From contig NZ_JAPZTZ010000014.1 of the NCBI RefSeq assembly GCF_027532945.1, forward strand, positions 62,001 to 126,000: 64,000 bases of DNA, read 5' to 3'. The position numbers and the translations under genes are program-made. The notes beneath the pieces are model-generated. The model ran no database searches. It saw only the letters and a list, made by a program, of their open reading frames with translations, and had not been told where the DNA came from. Below are positions 36,437 through 45,050 of the stretch, one piece after another. Each line of letters starts with the position of its first letter. Within the stretch, counting starts at the first letter, position 1. This DNA comes from Phreatobacter sp. (lineage in GTDB: Bacteria; Pseudomonadota; Alphaproteobacteria; Rhizobiales; Phreatobacteraceae).

Positions 36437-37717
36437 TCAATGCCCGCGATAGAGCAGGCGCGCGCGGATCGTGCCGGGCAGGTCGCGGATCTGGTCGAGG
36501 ATGGCTTCCGCCTCCGGCACCGCGCCATCGGCCTCCAGCACCACGTAACCGATCTCGCCGTCGGTCTGGTAATACTGCGCGGCAATGTTGATGCTGCGGG
36601 CGGCGAAGACGTCGTTGAGGCGGCGGAGTTCGCCCGGCAGGTTGCGCTGCACCTGGATGAAGCGGGTGCCGGCGGGCCGCACCGGCAGCTGCACCTGCGG
36701 GAAATTCACCGCGCCGGTGGTCGAACCGACGTCGGAATACTCGACGAACTTGCGCGCGACCTCCGCGCCGATCCGCTCCTGCGCCTCTTCCGTCGAGCCG
36801 CCGACATGCGGCGTGAGGATGACGTTGTCGAGGCCCTGGATCGGGGTCACGAAGGGATCGGCATTGGACGAAGGCTCGACCGGGAAGACGTCGACGGCAG
36901 CGCCGCGCAGATGGCCGGATTTCAGCGCTGCCGCCAGTGCGTCAAGGTCCAACACCGTGCCGCGGGCATTGTTGATGAGATAGGCGCCCTTCTTCATGGC
37001 GGCGATCTCGCGCGCTCCGATCATGCCCTGCGTCGCCGGCGTCTCCGGCAGATGCAGCGAGATGACGTCCGAGCGACCGAGGAGATCCAGCAGGTCCTCC
37101 GCCGGTTCCACATTGCCGTGGCGCAGTTTGTCGGTGTGATCGAAATAGATGACCCGCATGCCCATGGCCTCGGCCAGCACGGCGAGCTGCGAGCCGATAT
37201 TGCCGTATCCGACGATGCCGAGCGTCTTGCCGCGCACCTCGGAACTGTCGATGGCCGACTTGTCCCAGGCCCCCGCATGGGCGGCTGTGGATTTGGGGAA
37301 GATGCGCCGCATTAGCATGACGATCTCGGCAATCGTCAGTTCGGCCACCGACCGGGTGTTGGAGAAGGGCGCGTTGAAGACCGGCACGCCCGCACGGTTG
37401 GCCGCGACGAGATCGACCTGGTTGGTGCCAACCGAAAAACAGCCAATGGCGATGAGCCGGTCGGCAGCGGCGAGGATCTCCGGCGTGATCTGGGTGCGCG
37501 AGCGGATGCCAAGCAGATGGACGCCGCGGATCGCCTTGGTCAGAGCCGCACCGTCCAGCGCCTTGGGCAGCCGCTCGATATTGGTGTAGCCAGCGGTTTT
37601 GAGGACGTTCACCGCGGTGTCGGAAATGCCCTCGAGCAGGAGGATCTTGATCCGATCCTTCGACAGCGACAGCGCGGCCTTTGCGCCAGGCGCGGCGGTT
37701 TTCTTGGACGAGGGCAT
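36437..37717 (-). CDS. serA: D-3-phosphoglycerate dehydrogenase SerA, short ACT type
   Basis: First enzyme of serine synthesis. 426 aa: substrate-binding and NAD domains (GIVGYGNIGSQLAVLAEAMG), catalytic Arg in NNARGTVLD and His in LTPHVGGSTEE, and a C-terminal ACT domain (~355-426) for feedback by serine. The length is that of the E. coli enzyme, not the long type usual in alphaproteobacteria, so this may be a second or replaced copy. The start is the ATG at 37717. Confidence 0.92.
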   Translation of the reverse strand: MPSSKKTAAPGAKAALSLSKDRIKILLLEGISDTAVNVLKTAGYTNIERLPKALDGAALTKAIRGVHLLGIRSRTQITPEILAAADRLIAIGCFSVGTNQVDLVAANRAGVPVFNAPFSNTRSVAELTIAEIVMLMRRIFPKSTAAHAGAWDKSAIDSSEVRGKTLGIVGYGNIGSQLAVLAEAMGMRVIYFDHTDKLRHGNVEPAEDLLDLLGRSDVISLHLPETPATQGMIGAREIAAMKKGAYLINNARGTVLDLDALAAALKSGHLRGAAVDVFPVEPSSNADPFVTPIQGLDNVILTPHVGGSTEEAQERIGAEVARKFVEYSDVGSTTGAVNFPQVQLPVRPAGTRFIQVQRNLPGELRRLNDVFAARSINIAAQYYQTDGEIGYVVLEADGAVPEAEAILDQIRDLPGTIRARLLYRGH

Positions 37718-37823
37718 GGGGAGTTCCGTCAGCGGCGGTCGAGGCGCCACGGCATGACAGGAAGCGGGCGTCGGGGCAAGGGCGAGGCCGCTCTTGCGGA
37801 CAAGGGCAGGCCGTACCGCACGC

Positions 37824-37847
37824 CGGGAGCCGCTGGTGCGGCTCCCG
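37824..37847 (-). terminator. Stem-loop downstream of the MerR gene
   Basis: Perfect 10-bp stem (37824-37833 with 37838-37847, 4-nt loop) 9 nt past the merR stop. No T run on either strand, so it may protect the 3' end or terminate only weakly. Confidence 0.4.
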
Positions 37848-37856
37848 CGGGAGCGA

Positions 37857-38315
37857 TCACCGCGTGCGGTCGATCATCTGGGTGAGCGTGTCGTGCGTGC
37901 GCTTCAGTTCGATGATCGCCTCTTCGATCTCGCGCTTCTGCTGCTCGAGATGGGCGATCTGCTCGAGGCACTTCTCGCGCGACAGCTTGAGCTGCTGGTC
38001 GGGGCCGGCATCGTTGCGCTCATGGGCCTCGATCATCTCGGCGATCTCGGCAAGGGTGAAGCCGAGGCGCTTGCCCTTAAGGATCAGCTGCAGACGAACG
38101 CGGTCGGCCGCGCTGTAGAGGCGGGCGAGACCCTCGCGGCGCGGCGAGAGCAGGCCCTTGTCCTCGTAGAAGCGCAGGGCGCGGAGGGTGACGTCAAACT
38201 CACGGGCGAGGTCGCCGATCGTGTAGACGGCCGGACCGGACTTGGCGGCCTCGGCGTCGTCTTCGATCCAAAAGACGTCGTCGTCGTTGCGGGTCATGAA
38301 GGACTTCCGTTCCAT
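37857..38315 (-). CDS. MerR family transcriptional regulator
   Basis: 152 aa. N-terminal winged helix VYTIGDLAREFDVTLRALRFYEDKGLLSPRREGLARLYS (~27-65), then a dimerisation coiled coil. No metal-binding Cys are present, so it is not a CueR/MerA-type metal sensor; LiuR-like regulators of branched-chain or fatty acid catabolism have a similar core. The ATG at 38315 has GGAG 7 nt upstream; an ATG six codons later is an alternative. Confidence 0.88.
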   Translation of the reverse strand: MERKSFMTRNDDDVFWIEDDAEAAKSGPAVYTIGDLAREFDVTLRALRFYEDKGLLSPRREGLARLYSAADRVRLQLILKGKRLGFTLAEIAEMIEAHERNDAGPDQQLKLSREKCLEQIAHLEQQKREIEEAIIELKRTHDTLTQMIDRTR

Positions 38316-38470
38316 AATCTGCTCCGTCCTCGCGGGCGAGGAAACCACAAGCGATGAAGGGACCACGTTAGCCGACGCGACGGGTCCGAATCCACCCTTT
38401 GGGGCCATGCCGATACGTTAGTTACCGTTAGGATAAGGCGACGTACGCAGACAGCTAGGCCTACAAACAC

Positions 38471-38486
38471 TTACCAGCGGTTTAAC
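38471..38486 (+). promoter_or_regulatory. CtrA-like box 1 upstream of the podJ-like gene
   Basis: TTAC-CAGCGGT-TTAAC, one mismatch to TTAA-N7-TTAAC. Confidence 0.45.
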
Positions 38487-38523
38487 GGTTAACGTGTGTT
38501 TCCCGGACGCCGAAATTTTTCCG

Positions 38524-38539
38524 TTAACGCTCCATTTAC
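38524..38539 (+). promoter_or_regulatory. CtrA-like box 2 upstream of the podJ-like gene
   Basis: TTAA-CGCTCCA-TTTAC, one mismatch, about 130 nt before the ATG at 38671 and 38 nt beyond box 1. Confidence 0.45.
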
Positions 38540-38670
38540 CATGAGGACCGAGATTGCACGTGGGTCGTGCTGCGGCGGCACCCAAGGATTCGCCACCGAG
38601 AATGCCCCGAACGGAACCAGCCGTCCAGCACGGCGGCCGTGACGTCTGTTTCGCCAAGTGTGGACCCGGC

Positions 38671-41600
38671 ATGCGACACACGATCCCCTGGAGCGTGAAA
38701 GGCGTCGATCAGGACGCTAAGGAGGCCGCGAAAGAGGCCGCCCGGCGCTCGGGCATGTCGCTTGGCGAATGGCTGAACACGGTCATCGCCGAACAGGCCG
38801 CCGACGCTGCGCCGGAAGACCAGGACAGCGGCCTCGCCACGGTCACCCGCCGGCTTGAGTCGATTTCCCAGCGTCTCGACGCGGTGACGCGCCGCGAGAG
38901 CGCAACCGCCATCCCCGCTGCCTCCGTCGCCCGCACCGACCAGACGGACATCGTCCGTGCCCTCGACGCGGTGGCGCGGCTGGCCGAGATTTCCGAGCGC
39001 CGGTCGGCCGCCGCCATCGAGGCGGTTGAGCGCATCGGCTCGCGCCCGGCTGCAACGCCGGGCATGGCTGCCCCTCTCCCGCAGGCGGCCCCGCGCCAGG
39101 ACCACAGCGCCGAACTCGACGCCATCGCCCGGTCGATCCGCAATCTCGACATGCCGGCACCGCGCCGGCAGCCCATCGAGCCGCCGGCCGCCCGTCGCGG
39201 CCTGCGCGGTGACATCGATTCCTCCATGGCCGAGATCGCGGCGCGCCAGCATGCGCTCGCGGGCAGCCGTGGCGCTCCGGCTGTGGCGGCGGCGCCGCCG
39301 CCGGTGACCATCGCGGCCCCGCCACTCGCCCCGGCCCAGCCGATCACCCTCGACCTCAGCCCGATCGCCAACCGGCTGGACGCCTTGTCGCGGCAGATCG
39401 ACACGGTGCTCGCCCAGGCCCGCCCGGCGGCGAAGCCGGCAGATGCCCAGCTTGCCGGCGAGATCGGACGCCTGTCGCAGCGCATCGACACCCTCGCAGC
39501 CCCCGTCAGCGACGGGCTCCACGGCGAGATCCGCAGCCTGTCCGGCCGCATCGAGCAGATGCGCCGCGAACTCGCCGCGCGTGAAACCGGCCAGCACGAC
39601 CATGCGGTGGCCGGCCTTCGCGCCGACATCGCCGCCATGGCCGAGCAACTCGCCGACCTCGCCCCCCGGCGCGCCGTCGAGTCGCTGGAAGCCGAGGTCC
39701 ACGCCCTCGCCGACCGCCTGCACGAGATCCGCGCCAAAGGCCTGCCAGCGGAGCCGCTGCAGGACCTCATCGGCGAGTTCGAGCGCACCATCTCCCGTCT
39801 CATGCCGGCCGAGGGCATCGCCGAGGAGCTGCGCGACATGTCGCGGCGCATCGACGACCTCTCCGCCCGCGGCATGAGCCAGGCCCAGGTCGCCCGCCTT
39901 GCCGACGAAACCTTTGCCATTCGCTCCATGCTCGCCGATACGGTGAGCCGCGACGTGGTCGATGCGCTGGGCGCTCAGATCGCGGCGCTCGGCCGCCGCA
40001 TCGACGACATGGCCCACGAAATAGCCGAGGAGCGCGCCCGCCCCGCTCCCGCCAGCGACGTCACGGCCATCACCGCCGCCATCGAGGCGCGGATCGACGA
40101 GATCGCCGACCGCCTGGCCGCTGCGCCGCGTCCCGCGGTGCCTGCTGCCTCCAATCCCCAGCTCGAGGAGGCGCTGCGTCGCCTCGCCGACAAGCTGGAA
40201 GACAGCCACACGCGTCCGGACGATCCGAAGGCTCTTGCCGAGATCGAGCGCCACATTCTCAGCCTCGCCGCCAAGATCGACGCCGCGGACGGTCGCTTCG
40301 CCCAACTCGGCACCATCGAGCGCGGCCTGTCCGATCTCTTCGTGCAGATGGAGGAGATGCGGGCGAGCGCCGTGGAGGCCGCCGAACGTGCCGCTCGCCA
40401 GGCGGTTGCCGCCGCGAATGCCGGTGCTGCGCCCTCCGAGGGCGAGATCGAGGCGCTGCGACGGGAGATCGCCGAAGTCCGCCGCGCCCGCGAGGCGCTG
40501 GATGCCGCCCCGGCCGCCCAGACCGTCGATGCCGTCCAGCAGACCTTCGAGCGGGTCGCCCGCCGCATCGCCGAGATTGAGCCGACCGCCGCGCCCGCTG
40601 CGGCCGAGCCTGCTCCCTCCACGGCCCGCACTGAGCCCGCCACCGATCGCCGGGCCGCAACGCCCGTCGTCGCCGAGCGCGCCGCCTCTCCGGTCGCCCG
40701 CCAGGGCGCCCCGTCGCGTCCGCCGGGCAGCGTCGACCTGCCGCTTGAGCCAGGCTCAGGGGCACCGCGTGTCCGCCCGCCCGCGGCCGGCGCGACCCAG
40801 TCCGCCAGCGCGACCAAGACCGATTTCATCGCTGCCGCCCGCCGCGCCGCCAAGGCCGCCGCGGCCGAGCCGACCCAGCGCGACAATAGTGCCGATGCCC
40901 CGGCGAAGGCTGGCTTTCTTGCCCGCTTCCGCGGCGGTGCCAAGGCCGTGCCGACCGACGAGGCAACTCCCGCCAAGGAGCCCCGCTTCCGCCTGCCCGG
41001 CATGGGCAGCAAAGCTGCTGCGGCAAAGGTCGAACCCGAGGTAGAGACCGTCCAGGCTGCCGCTCCGGCCGCCGCACCGGCTGCCGAGCCTGTGATCGCG
41101 ATCGACGCTGCCGAGCGCCCGGTCGTTTCGGTGAACCGCAAGACTCTGCTCATGGGCATCGCCGCGGCACTGCTGGTGCTCGCCGCCGGCATCGCCACCA
41201 TGCCGAAGATCCGCAGCCTCATCGACGCCACCGGCCAGCAGCAGGTCACAGCGCCCCGCGCCGCCGGCGAGGCTCCCGCCGCCACGGCTCCGGCCGCAGC
41301 GCCCGCACCGGCGGCTGCCACGATCACCTCCGCGCCGGCCGAGGCGACGCCGGCTGCGGACCCCGCGCCAACACCGCCGGCCGCCGAAACCGCGCCGGAG
41401 ACCACCGGCTCCGTCGCGCGGACCCCGCCGACCGGCGCCGGCACGACGCTGTCGCCCTCGGGCTGGCAGCCCATCGACACCCGCACGGGGCGTCCGGTCA
41501 CCATCCCGCCGGCCCTGAAGGCCGCCGCCGATGCGGGCGATCCGATCGCCGCGTTCGAACTCGGCACCCGCTATCTCGAGGGCCGCGGCGTCGCCGTCAG

Positions 41601-42186
41601 CGCCAGCGAGGCGGCAAGGTGGTACCAGCGCGCCGCGGATGCCGGTGTCGTACCGGCCCAGTACCGCCTCGGCAGCCTCTATGAGAAGGGCACCGGCGTG
41701 CTGCGCGATTTCGAGCGTGCCCGCCGCCTCTACGAGCGCTCGGGCGAGGCCGGCAACGCCAAGGCCATGCATAACCTCGCGGTCATGTACGCCCAGGGTC
41801 AGATCACCCAGCGCCCGGACTACCGCGCTGCTGCCACCTGGTTCCGTCGCGCCGCCGAGCATGGTGTCGCCGACAGCCAGTACAATCTCGGCATCCTCTA
41901 TGCCCGGGGCCTCGGCGTCGAGCAGAGCCTCGCCGAGAGCTACAAGTGGTTCGCCCTCGCCGCCGCCGGCGGCGACCAGGACGCCGGCAAGAAGCGCGAC
42001 GAGGTCGCCGCCCGCATCGACGCCCAGACCCTGGTCGCGGCGCGCCTCGCGGTGCAGACCTTCTCCGCAAAGACTGAGCCGGACCAGGCGGTGCGCGTCG
42101 CAGCGCCCGCCGAGTGGAGCGATGCCCCGGCCGATCCCGCCCAGCCGGCGCGCCCCGCCCCGCGCCGCGCCCAGTCGACCCGCTGA
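38671..42186 (+). CDS. PodJ-like polar localization protein with coiled coil and Sel1 repeats
   Basis: 1171 aa. Order: a conserved N-terminus (PWSVKGVDQDAKEAAKEAARRSGMSLGEWLN), about 600 residues of Ala/Arg/Glu-rich coiled coil, a Pro/Ala-rich stretch, one membrane helix (~823-847), a second Pro/Ala linker, and four Sel1/TPR-like repeats in the periplasm (~950-1095; AAFELGTRYLEGRGV, AQYRLGSLYEKGTGV, AMHNLAVMYAQG, SQYNLGILYARGLGV). This is the architecture of Caulobacter PodJ, which recruits histidine kinases and pilus and holdfast factors to a pole. The start at 38671 matches where such proteins begin; upstream in-frame ATGs are less likely. Confidence 0.83.
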   Translation: MRHTIPWSVKGVDQDAKEAAKEAARRSGMSLGEWLNTVIAEQAADAAPEDQDSGLATVTRRLESISQRLDAVTRRESATAIPAASVARTDQTDIVRALDAVARLAEISERRSAAAIEAVERIGSRPAATPGMAAPLPQAAPRQDHSAELDAIARSIRNLDMPAPRRQPIEPPAARRGLRGDIDSSMAEIAARQHALAGSRGAPAVAAAPPPVTIAAPPLAPAQPITLDLSPIANRLDALSRQIDTVLAQARPAAKPADAQLAGEIGRLSQRIDTLAAPVSDGLHGEIRSLSGRIEQMRRELAARETGQHDHAVAGLRADIAAMAEQLADLAPRRAVESLEAEVHALADRLHEIRAKGLPAEPLQDLIGEFERTISRLMPAEGIAEELRDMSRRIDDLSARGMSQAQVARLADETFAIRSMLADTVSRDVVDALGAQIAALGRRIDDMAHEIAEERARPAPASDVTAITAAIEARIDEIADRLAAAPRPAVPAASNPQLEEALRRLADKLEDSHTRPDDPKALAEIERHILSLAAKIDAADGRFAQLGTIERGLSDLFVQMEEMRASAVEAAERAARQAVAAANAGAAPSEGEIEALRREIAEVRRAREALDAAPAAQTVDAVQQTFERVARRIAEIEPTAAPAAAEPAPSTARTEPATDRRAATPVVAERAASPVARQGAPSRPPGSVDLPLEPGSGAPRVRPPAAGATQSASATKTDFIAAARRAAKAAAAEPTQRDNSADAPAKAGFLARFRGGAKAVPTDEATPAKEPRFRLPGMGSKAAAAKVEPEVETVQAAAPAAAPAAEPVIAIDAAERPVVSVNRKTLLMGIAAALLVLAAGIATMPKIRSLIDATGQQQVTAPRAAGEAPAATAPAAAPAPAAATITSAPAEATPAADPAPTPPAAETAPETTGSVARTPPTGAGTTLSPSGWQPIDTRTGRPVTIPPALKAAADAGDPIAAFELGTRYLEGRGVAVSASEAARWYQRAADAGVVPAQYRLGSLYEKGTGVLRDFERARRLYERSGEAGNAKAMHNLAVMYAQGQITQRPDYRAAATWFRRAAEHGVADSQYNLGILYARGLGVEQSLAESYKWFALAAAGGDQDAGKKRDEVAARIDAQTLVAARLAVQTFSAKTEPDQAVRVAAPAEWSDAPADPAQPARPAPRRAQSTR

Positions 42187-42241
42187 CACCGCACCTTCAG
42201 GCCATGCCGGGACGCGTCACGGCATGGTGAGCGGGCCGCCA

Positions 42242-42269
42242 TTGACAATCATGCTGCACTGCACAATAT
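42242..42269 (+). promoter_or_regulatory. Promoter of the GNAT gene with operator in the spacer
   Basis: TTGACA (42242-42247), 16 nt, CAATAT (42264-42269). The TGC-N3-GCA operator-like site lies between the two hexamers, a position where a bound repressor would block polymerase. Confidence 0.5.
42252..42267 (+). promoter_or_regulatory. PhaR-like operator, site 1
   Basis: TGCTGC-ACT-GCACAAT-type 16-mer with core TGC-N3-GCA. It matches 14 of 16 bases of the site before the phasin gene (43541-43556). Confidence 0.5.
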
Positions 42270-42323
42270 CCGTGCCTCTAGGGATGTGAACGCCTCGGGA
42301 TCCTGATTCACGAGGAGATCACC

Positions 42324-42869
42324 ATGGCACGGGCCACGAACGAGCTCGGCACCATCCGCGAACTGTCCGGCCGCGACGCCGACCTTCATCGCGAGCACCT
42401 CCTGCGGCTCGACGCCGAAGGCCGTCGCGAGCGTTTCAACGGCGTCGCCGGCGACCATTTCATCCGCGACTATGCGGCGCGCTGTTTCGCAGGCCGCACC
42501 CGCGTGTTCGCCTTCATCGACGCCGAGGGCATCGTCCGCGGCGCGGCGGAACTCCATGCACCCGCGCGTGGCGAACCCGCGGACATCGCCTTCTCGGTCG
42601 AGCCGACCTTCCGCCAGTCCGGCATCGGCAGCCGCCTGTTCGAGGTCGTCATCGCCGCCGCGCGCTATTCGCGCTTCCCGGAGCTGCGCATCACCTCCAC
42701 CGCCGGCAACCGCGCCATGCGGGCGCTGGCCCGCAAGTTCGGTGCGCGCTTCACCTTCGAGGCTGGCGAAGTGGTTGGCCTGATCGGCCTCGCCGTTAGC
42801 CACGGCAAGGTCTCGGCCGCCCGCCGTGCATCGACGCTGCCTTTCGAGCGCTACGCCGCGGCCGTCTGA
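42324..42869 (+). CDS. GNAT family N-acetyltransferase
   Basis: 181 aa acetyl-CoA-dependent acetyltransferase. The acetyl-CoA loop is QSGIGSRLFE (~96-105), preceded by a beta strand with FSVEPTF and followed by NRAMRALARKFGARF. CGAGGAGA precedes the ATG. Its promoter shares the TGC-N3-GCA element with the phasin promoter, so it may belong to the polyhydroxybutyrate regulon. Acceptor unknown. Confidence 0.9.
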   Translation: MARATNELGTIRELSGRDADLHREHLLRLDAEGRRERFNGVAGDHFIRDYAARCFAGRTRVFAFIDAEGIVRGAAELHAPARGEPADIAFSVEPTFRQSGIGSRLFEVVIAAARYSRFPELRITSTAGNRAMRALARKFGARFTFEAGEVVGLIGLAVSHGKVSAARRASTLPFERYAAAV

Positions 42870-42895
42870 ACCTTCGCATCGCCCCGATGACGCAG

Positions 42896-42926
42896 AAAAG
42901 CCCGCCGGATCGCTCCGGCGGGCTTT
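42896..42926. terminator. Bidirectional intrinsic terminator
   Basis: Perfect 13-bp stem (42897-42909 with 42914-42926, loop TCGC) between the convergent GNAT and phasin genes. The stem ends in TTT on the plus strand and TTTT on the minus strand, so it can serve both. Confidence 0.85.
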
Positions 42927-42950
42927 CTCATGGGGGGAACAGTGGGTCCG

Positions 42951-43460
42951 TCAGGCGGCCTTGGCGGCCTTCGTCGCCTTGGCGGCCTTGGTCACGATGG
43001 CCTCGGCCTCGGTGCGCAGCGTCTCGGCGCCGTCGGTGGCAAGGCCGCGCAGCTTGGCGAACGTCGCCTCGGCACGTGCGCGATTGTCGTCGCCGAACGT
43101 CTGGACGAAGGCGACCTGGCGCTCGACGGCAGCCTGGAGGCTGGGGGCGGCGAGCACGTCGCGGGTCGCGTCGATGACGAGGGTGGCATTGGCCACGGCG
43201 CCAGCGAAGGCGTCACGCATGAACTCGGCACCGGTGCCGGCAGCGGCGACGGCAGCCTTCTCGGCCTTGGCGGCGACGGTCAGCGAGGCGGTCTCGGCCT
43301 CGGCAAGGCCGGCCTTGGCCGCATCGGCGGCGCGGACGGCGAAATCCTTGAGGGCGGGCGGCGGGGTCATGGTGCCCGGCGCGGTGCCGAAGGCGGCAAA
43401 GGCCTGCTTCATCTGGCCGAGGGCGGTGTCGGCGGCGGTCTTGAAGGTCTGGTCGAACAT
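42951..43460 (-). CDS. Phasin family protein (PHB granule-associated)
   Basis: 169 aa, all-helical, Ala-rich amphipathic protein of the Phasin_2 type, coating polyhydroxyalkanoate granules. It ends in a Lys/Ala repeat tail (TKAAKATKAAKAA) like that of DNA-binding phasins and histone-like proteins, so it may also touch the nucleoid. GGAG lies 6 nt before the ATG at 43460; an ATG four codons upstream is weaker. An operator-like palindrome lies about 80 nt upstream. Confidence 0.88.
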   Translation of the reverse strand: MFDQTFKTAADTALGQMKQAFAAFGTAPGTMTPPPALKDFAVRAADAAKAGLAEAETASLTVAAKAEKAAVAAAGTGAEFMRDAFAGAVANATLVIDATRDVLAAPSLQAAVERQVAFVQTFGDDNRARAEATFAKLRGLATDGAETLRTEAEAIVTKAAKATKAAKAA

Positions 43461-43540
43461 CTCTGTCTCCATTCTCGTGTGTGAGCCATGGTCCGCCGTC
43501 CGGTTTCGGCCCAGCGGATGAGATTCATGTAGCCCATTTC

Positions 43541-43556
43541 ATTGTGCATTGCAACA
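43541..43556 (-). promoter_or_regulatory. PhaR-like operator, site 2 (phasin promoter)
   Basis: Minus strand TGTTGC-AAT-GCACAAT, core TGC-N3-GCA. On this strand TTGCAA, 17 nt, TACATG could be the phasin promoter, with the operator over its -35 side. Confidence 0.5.
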
Positions 43557-43560
43557 TACA

Positions 43561-43576
43561 TGCTGCGACGCACAAT
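43561..43576 (+). promoter_or_regulatory. PhaR-like operator, site 3 (DUF445 promoter side)
   Basis: TGCTGC-GAC-GCACAAT, core TGC-N3-GCA, facing the plus-strand gene at 43670. Sites 2 and 3 are back to back, 4 nt apart. Confidence 0.45.
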
Positions 43577-43669
43577 GCCTGCAGGGCCCGGGCCGTGGAT
43601 GCGAACCCTTCCTGCGCCGGAGCGTTGCGCCTATCTCAGGACGATAAGCCCCGAAGGAGATGGCCGATC

Positions 43670-44959
43670 ATGGCGCCGGACCAGACCGCCGAGACCGACG
43701 CCGCCCAGCGCGAGCGCGAGAAACAGGCCGCTCTCACCCGCGCCAAGCGTCTGGCGACGCTGCTGCTGCTCACCAGCGTCACCGTCATGGTCATCGCCAA
43801 GGCGCTGGAGCATCGCCATCCCGCCTTCGGCTTCATCGCCGCCTTCGCCGAAGCCGCGACCATCGGCGGGCTCGCCGACTGGTACGCCGTGGTCGCGCTG
43901 TTCCGCCATCCCATGGGCCTGCCGATCCCCCATACGGCCATCATCCAGAAGAACCAGTCCCGCATCGCCGACAGCCTCGGCAAGTTCGTCGAGACCAACT
44001 TCCTCGCCCCCGGCCCGGTCGGCGCAAAGCTCCGCGAGGTCGATTTCGCCTCGATGATCGCCGCATGGCTCGCCGATCCCGCCAAGAGCGCCAGCCTGTC
44101 CCGCTTCGTCGTCAACCTGCTGCCGCAGGCGGTCGCCGGCATGGACCAGTCGCGCATGAAGGAGTTCCTCGCCGAGCGGCTCACCGACCAGCTCGCCGCG
44201 CTGAAGCTCGGCCCGCTGGCGGCGAAGCTCCTCGGCGCCGTCACCGAGGACCGCCGCCACCAGAGGCTTCTGGACGAGGTAATTGATGCGGTGGAGCGCA
44301 TCCTGGCCGACCAGTCCACCGTCGACGGTATCCGCGACAAGATCCGCCAGGAGCTGCCCACTCTCTTCAACCTGTTCAAGGCGGACGCCTATCTGCTCAG
44401 CCGCATCCTGAAATCCACCGCCAGCTTCCTCGACGAGGTGCGCACCGATCCCGACCACGCGCTGCGGCTGGAATTCGACCGCTTCGTCGAGAACTTCATC
44501 ACCAGCCTGCGCGACAGCCCGGATTACGAGGCCCGCGCCGAGAAGCTGAAGCAGGACATTCTCGGCCGGCAGGAGGTGCGCGACCTTGCCCAGACGCTCT
44601 GGCGCAACCTCGTCGACTATGTCGAGCGCGACGCCGCATCGCCCGACTCCCGCATCGAGGCCCAGATCACCCTGATCCTCAGCCATGTCGGCGAGAAGCT
44701 CGCCACCGATCCCCGGCTCAAGGCGGAGATGAACGACGGTTTCGTCGTCACGCTCTCCACCCTGGTGGAGCAGCAGAAGAGCGGCGCCTCGCGTTTCATC
44801 GCCGACCAGGTCAAGGCTTGGAACATGCAGCAGCTCATCCGGTTGATCGAGCTGAACGTCGGGCGCGACCTCCAGTACATCCGCCTCAACGGCACGCTGA
44901 TCGGCGGCCTCGCCGGCCTCGTCCTGCACACGATCGAGGTGCTGATCCGCGCGTCTTGA
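43670..44959 (+). CDS. DUF445 membrane-anchored protein (YjiN-like)
   Basis: 429 aa. An N-terminal membrane helix (LATLLLLTSVTVMVIAKAL), the conserved FAEAATIGGLADWYAVVALFRHPMGLPIPHTAIIQ block, a long helical central region, and a C-terminal helix GTLIGGLAGLVLHTIEVLI. Function of DUF445 is unknown; some members are envelope proteins. AAGGAG precedes the ATG. Its promoter region is shared with the divergent phasin gene. Confidence 0.88.
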   Translation: MAPDQTAETDAAQREREKQAALTRAKRLATLLLLTSVTVMVIAKALEHRHPAFGFIAAFAEAATIGGLADWYAVVALFRHPMGLPIPHTAIIQKNQSRIADSLGKFVETNFLAPGPVGAKLREVDFASMIAAWLADPAKSASLSRFVVNLLPQAVAGMDQSRMKEFLAERLTDQLAALKLGPLAAKLLGAVTEDRRHQRLLDEVIDAVERILADQSTVDGIRDKIRQELPTLFNLFKADAYLLSRILKSTASFLDEVRTDPDHALRLEFDRFVENFITSLRDSPDYEARAEKLKQDILGRQEVRDLAQTLWRNLVDYVERDAASPDSRIEAQITLILSHVGEKLATDPRLKAEMNDGFVVTLSTLVEQQKSGASRFIADQVKAWNMQQLIRLIELNVGRDLQYIRLNGTLIGGLAGLVLHTIEVLIRAS

Positions 44960-45050
44960 TGTGGTCACCGGTGAGGCCTAGCGTCGCTACCGCCCGGGCA
45001 GGCATTCCCGGCGTCGTTCCCCGCTTTGCCATGACCGATGGAGTTGCCTT

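Larger units (their letters stand above)
38316..38670. other. 355-bp divergent region upstream of the PodJ-like gene
   Basis: A/T-rich for this genome, with several TTAA elements: two CtrA-like boxes (38471-38486, 38524-38539) and a GTTAAC between them. No small gene seen. Confidence 0.5.

Noticed and set aside
38536-42189. Several long minus-strand frames over the podJ-like gene
   Set aside because: They mirror a repetitive Ala/Arg coiled-coil gene; Gly/Arg-rich translations without domains.
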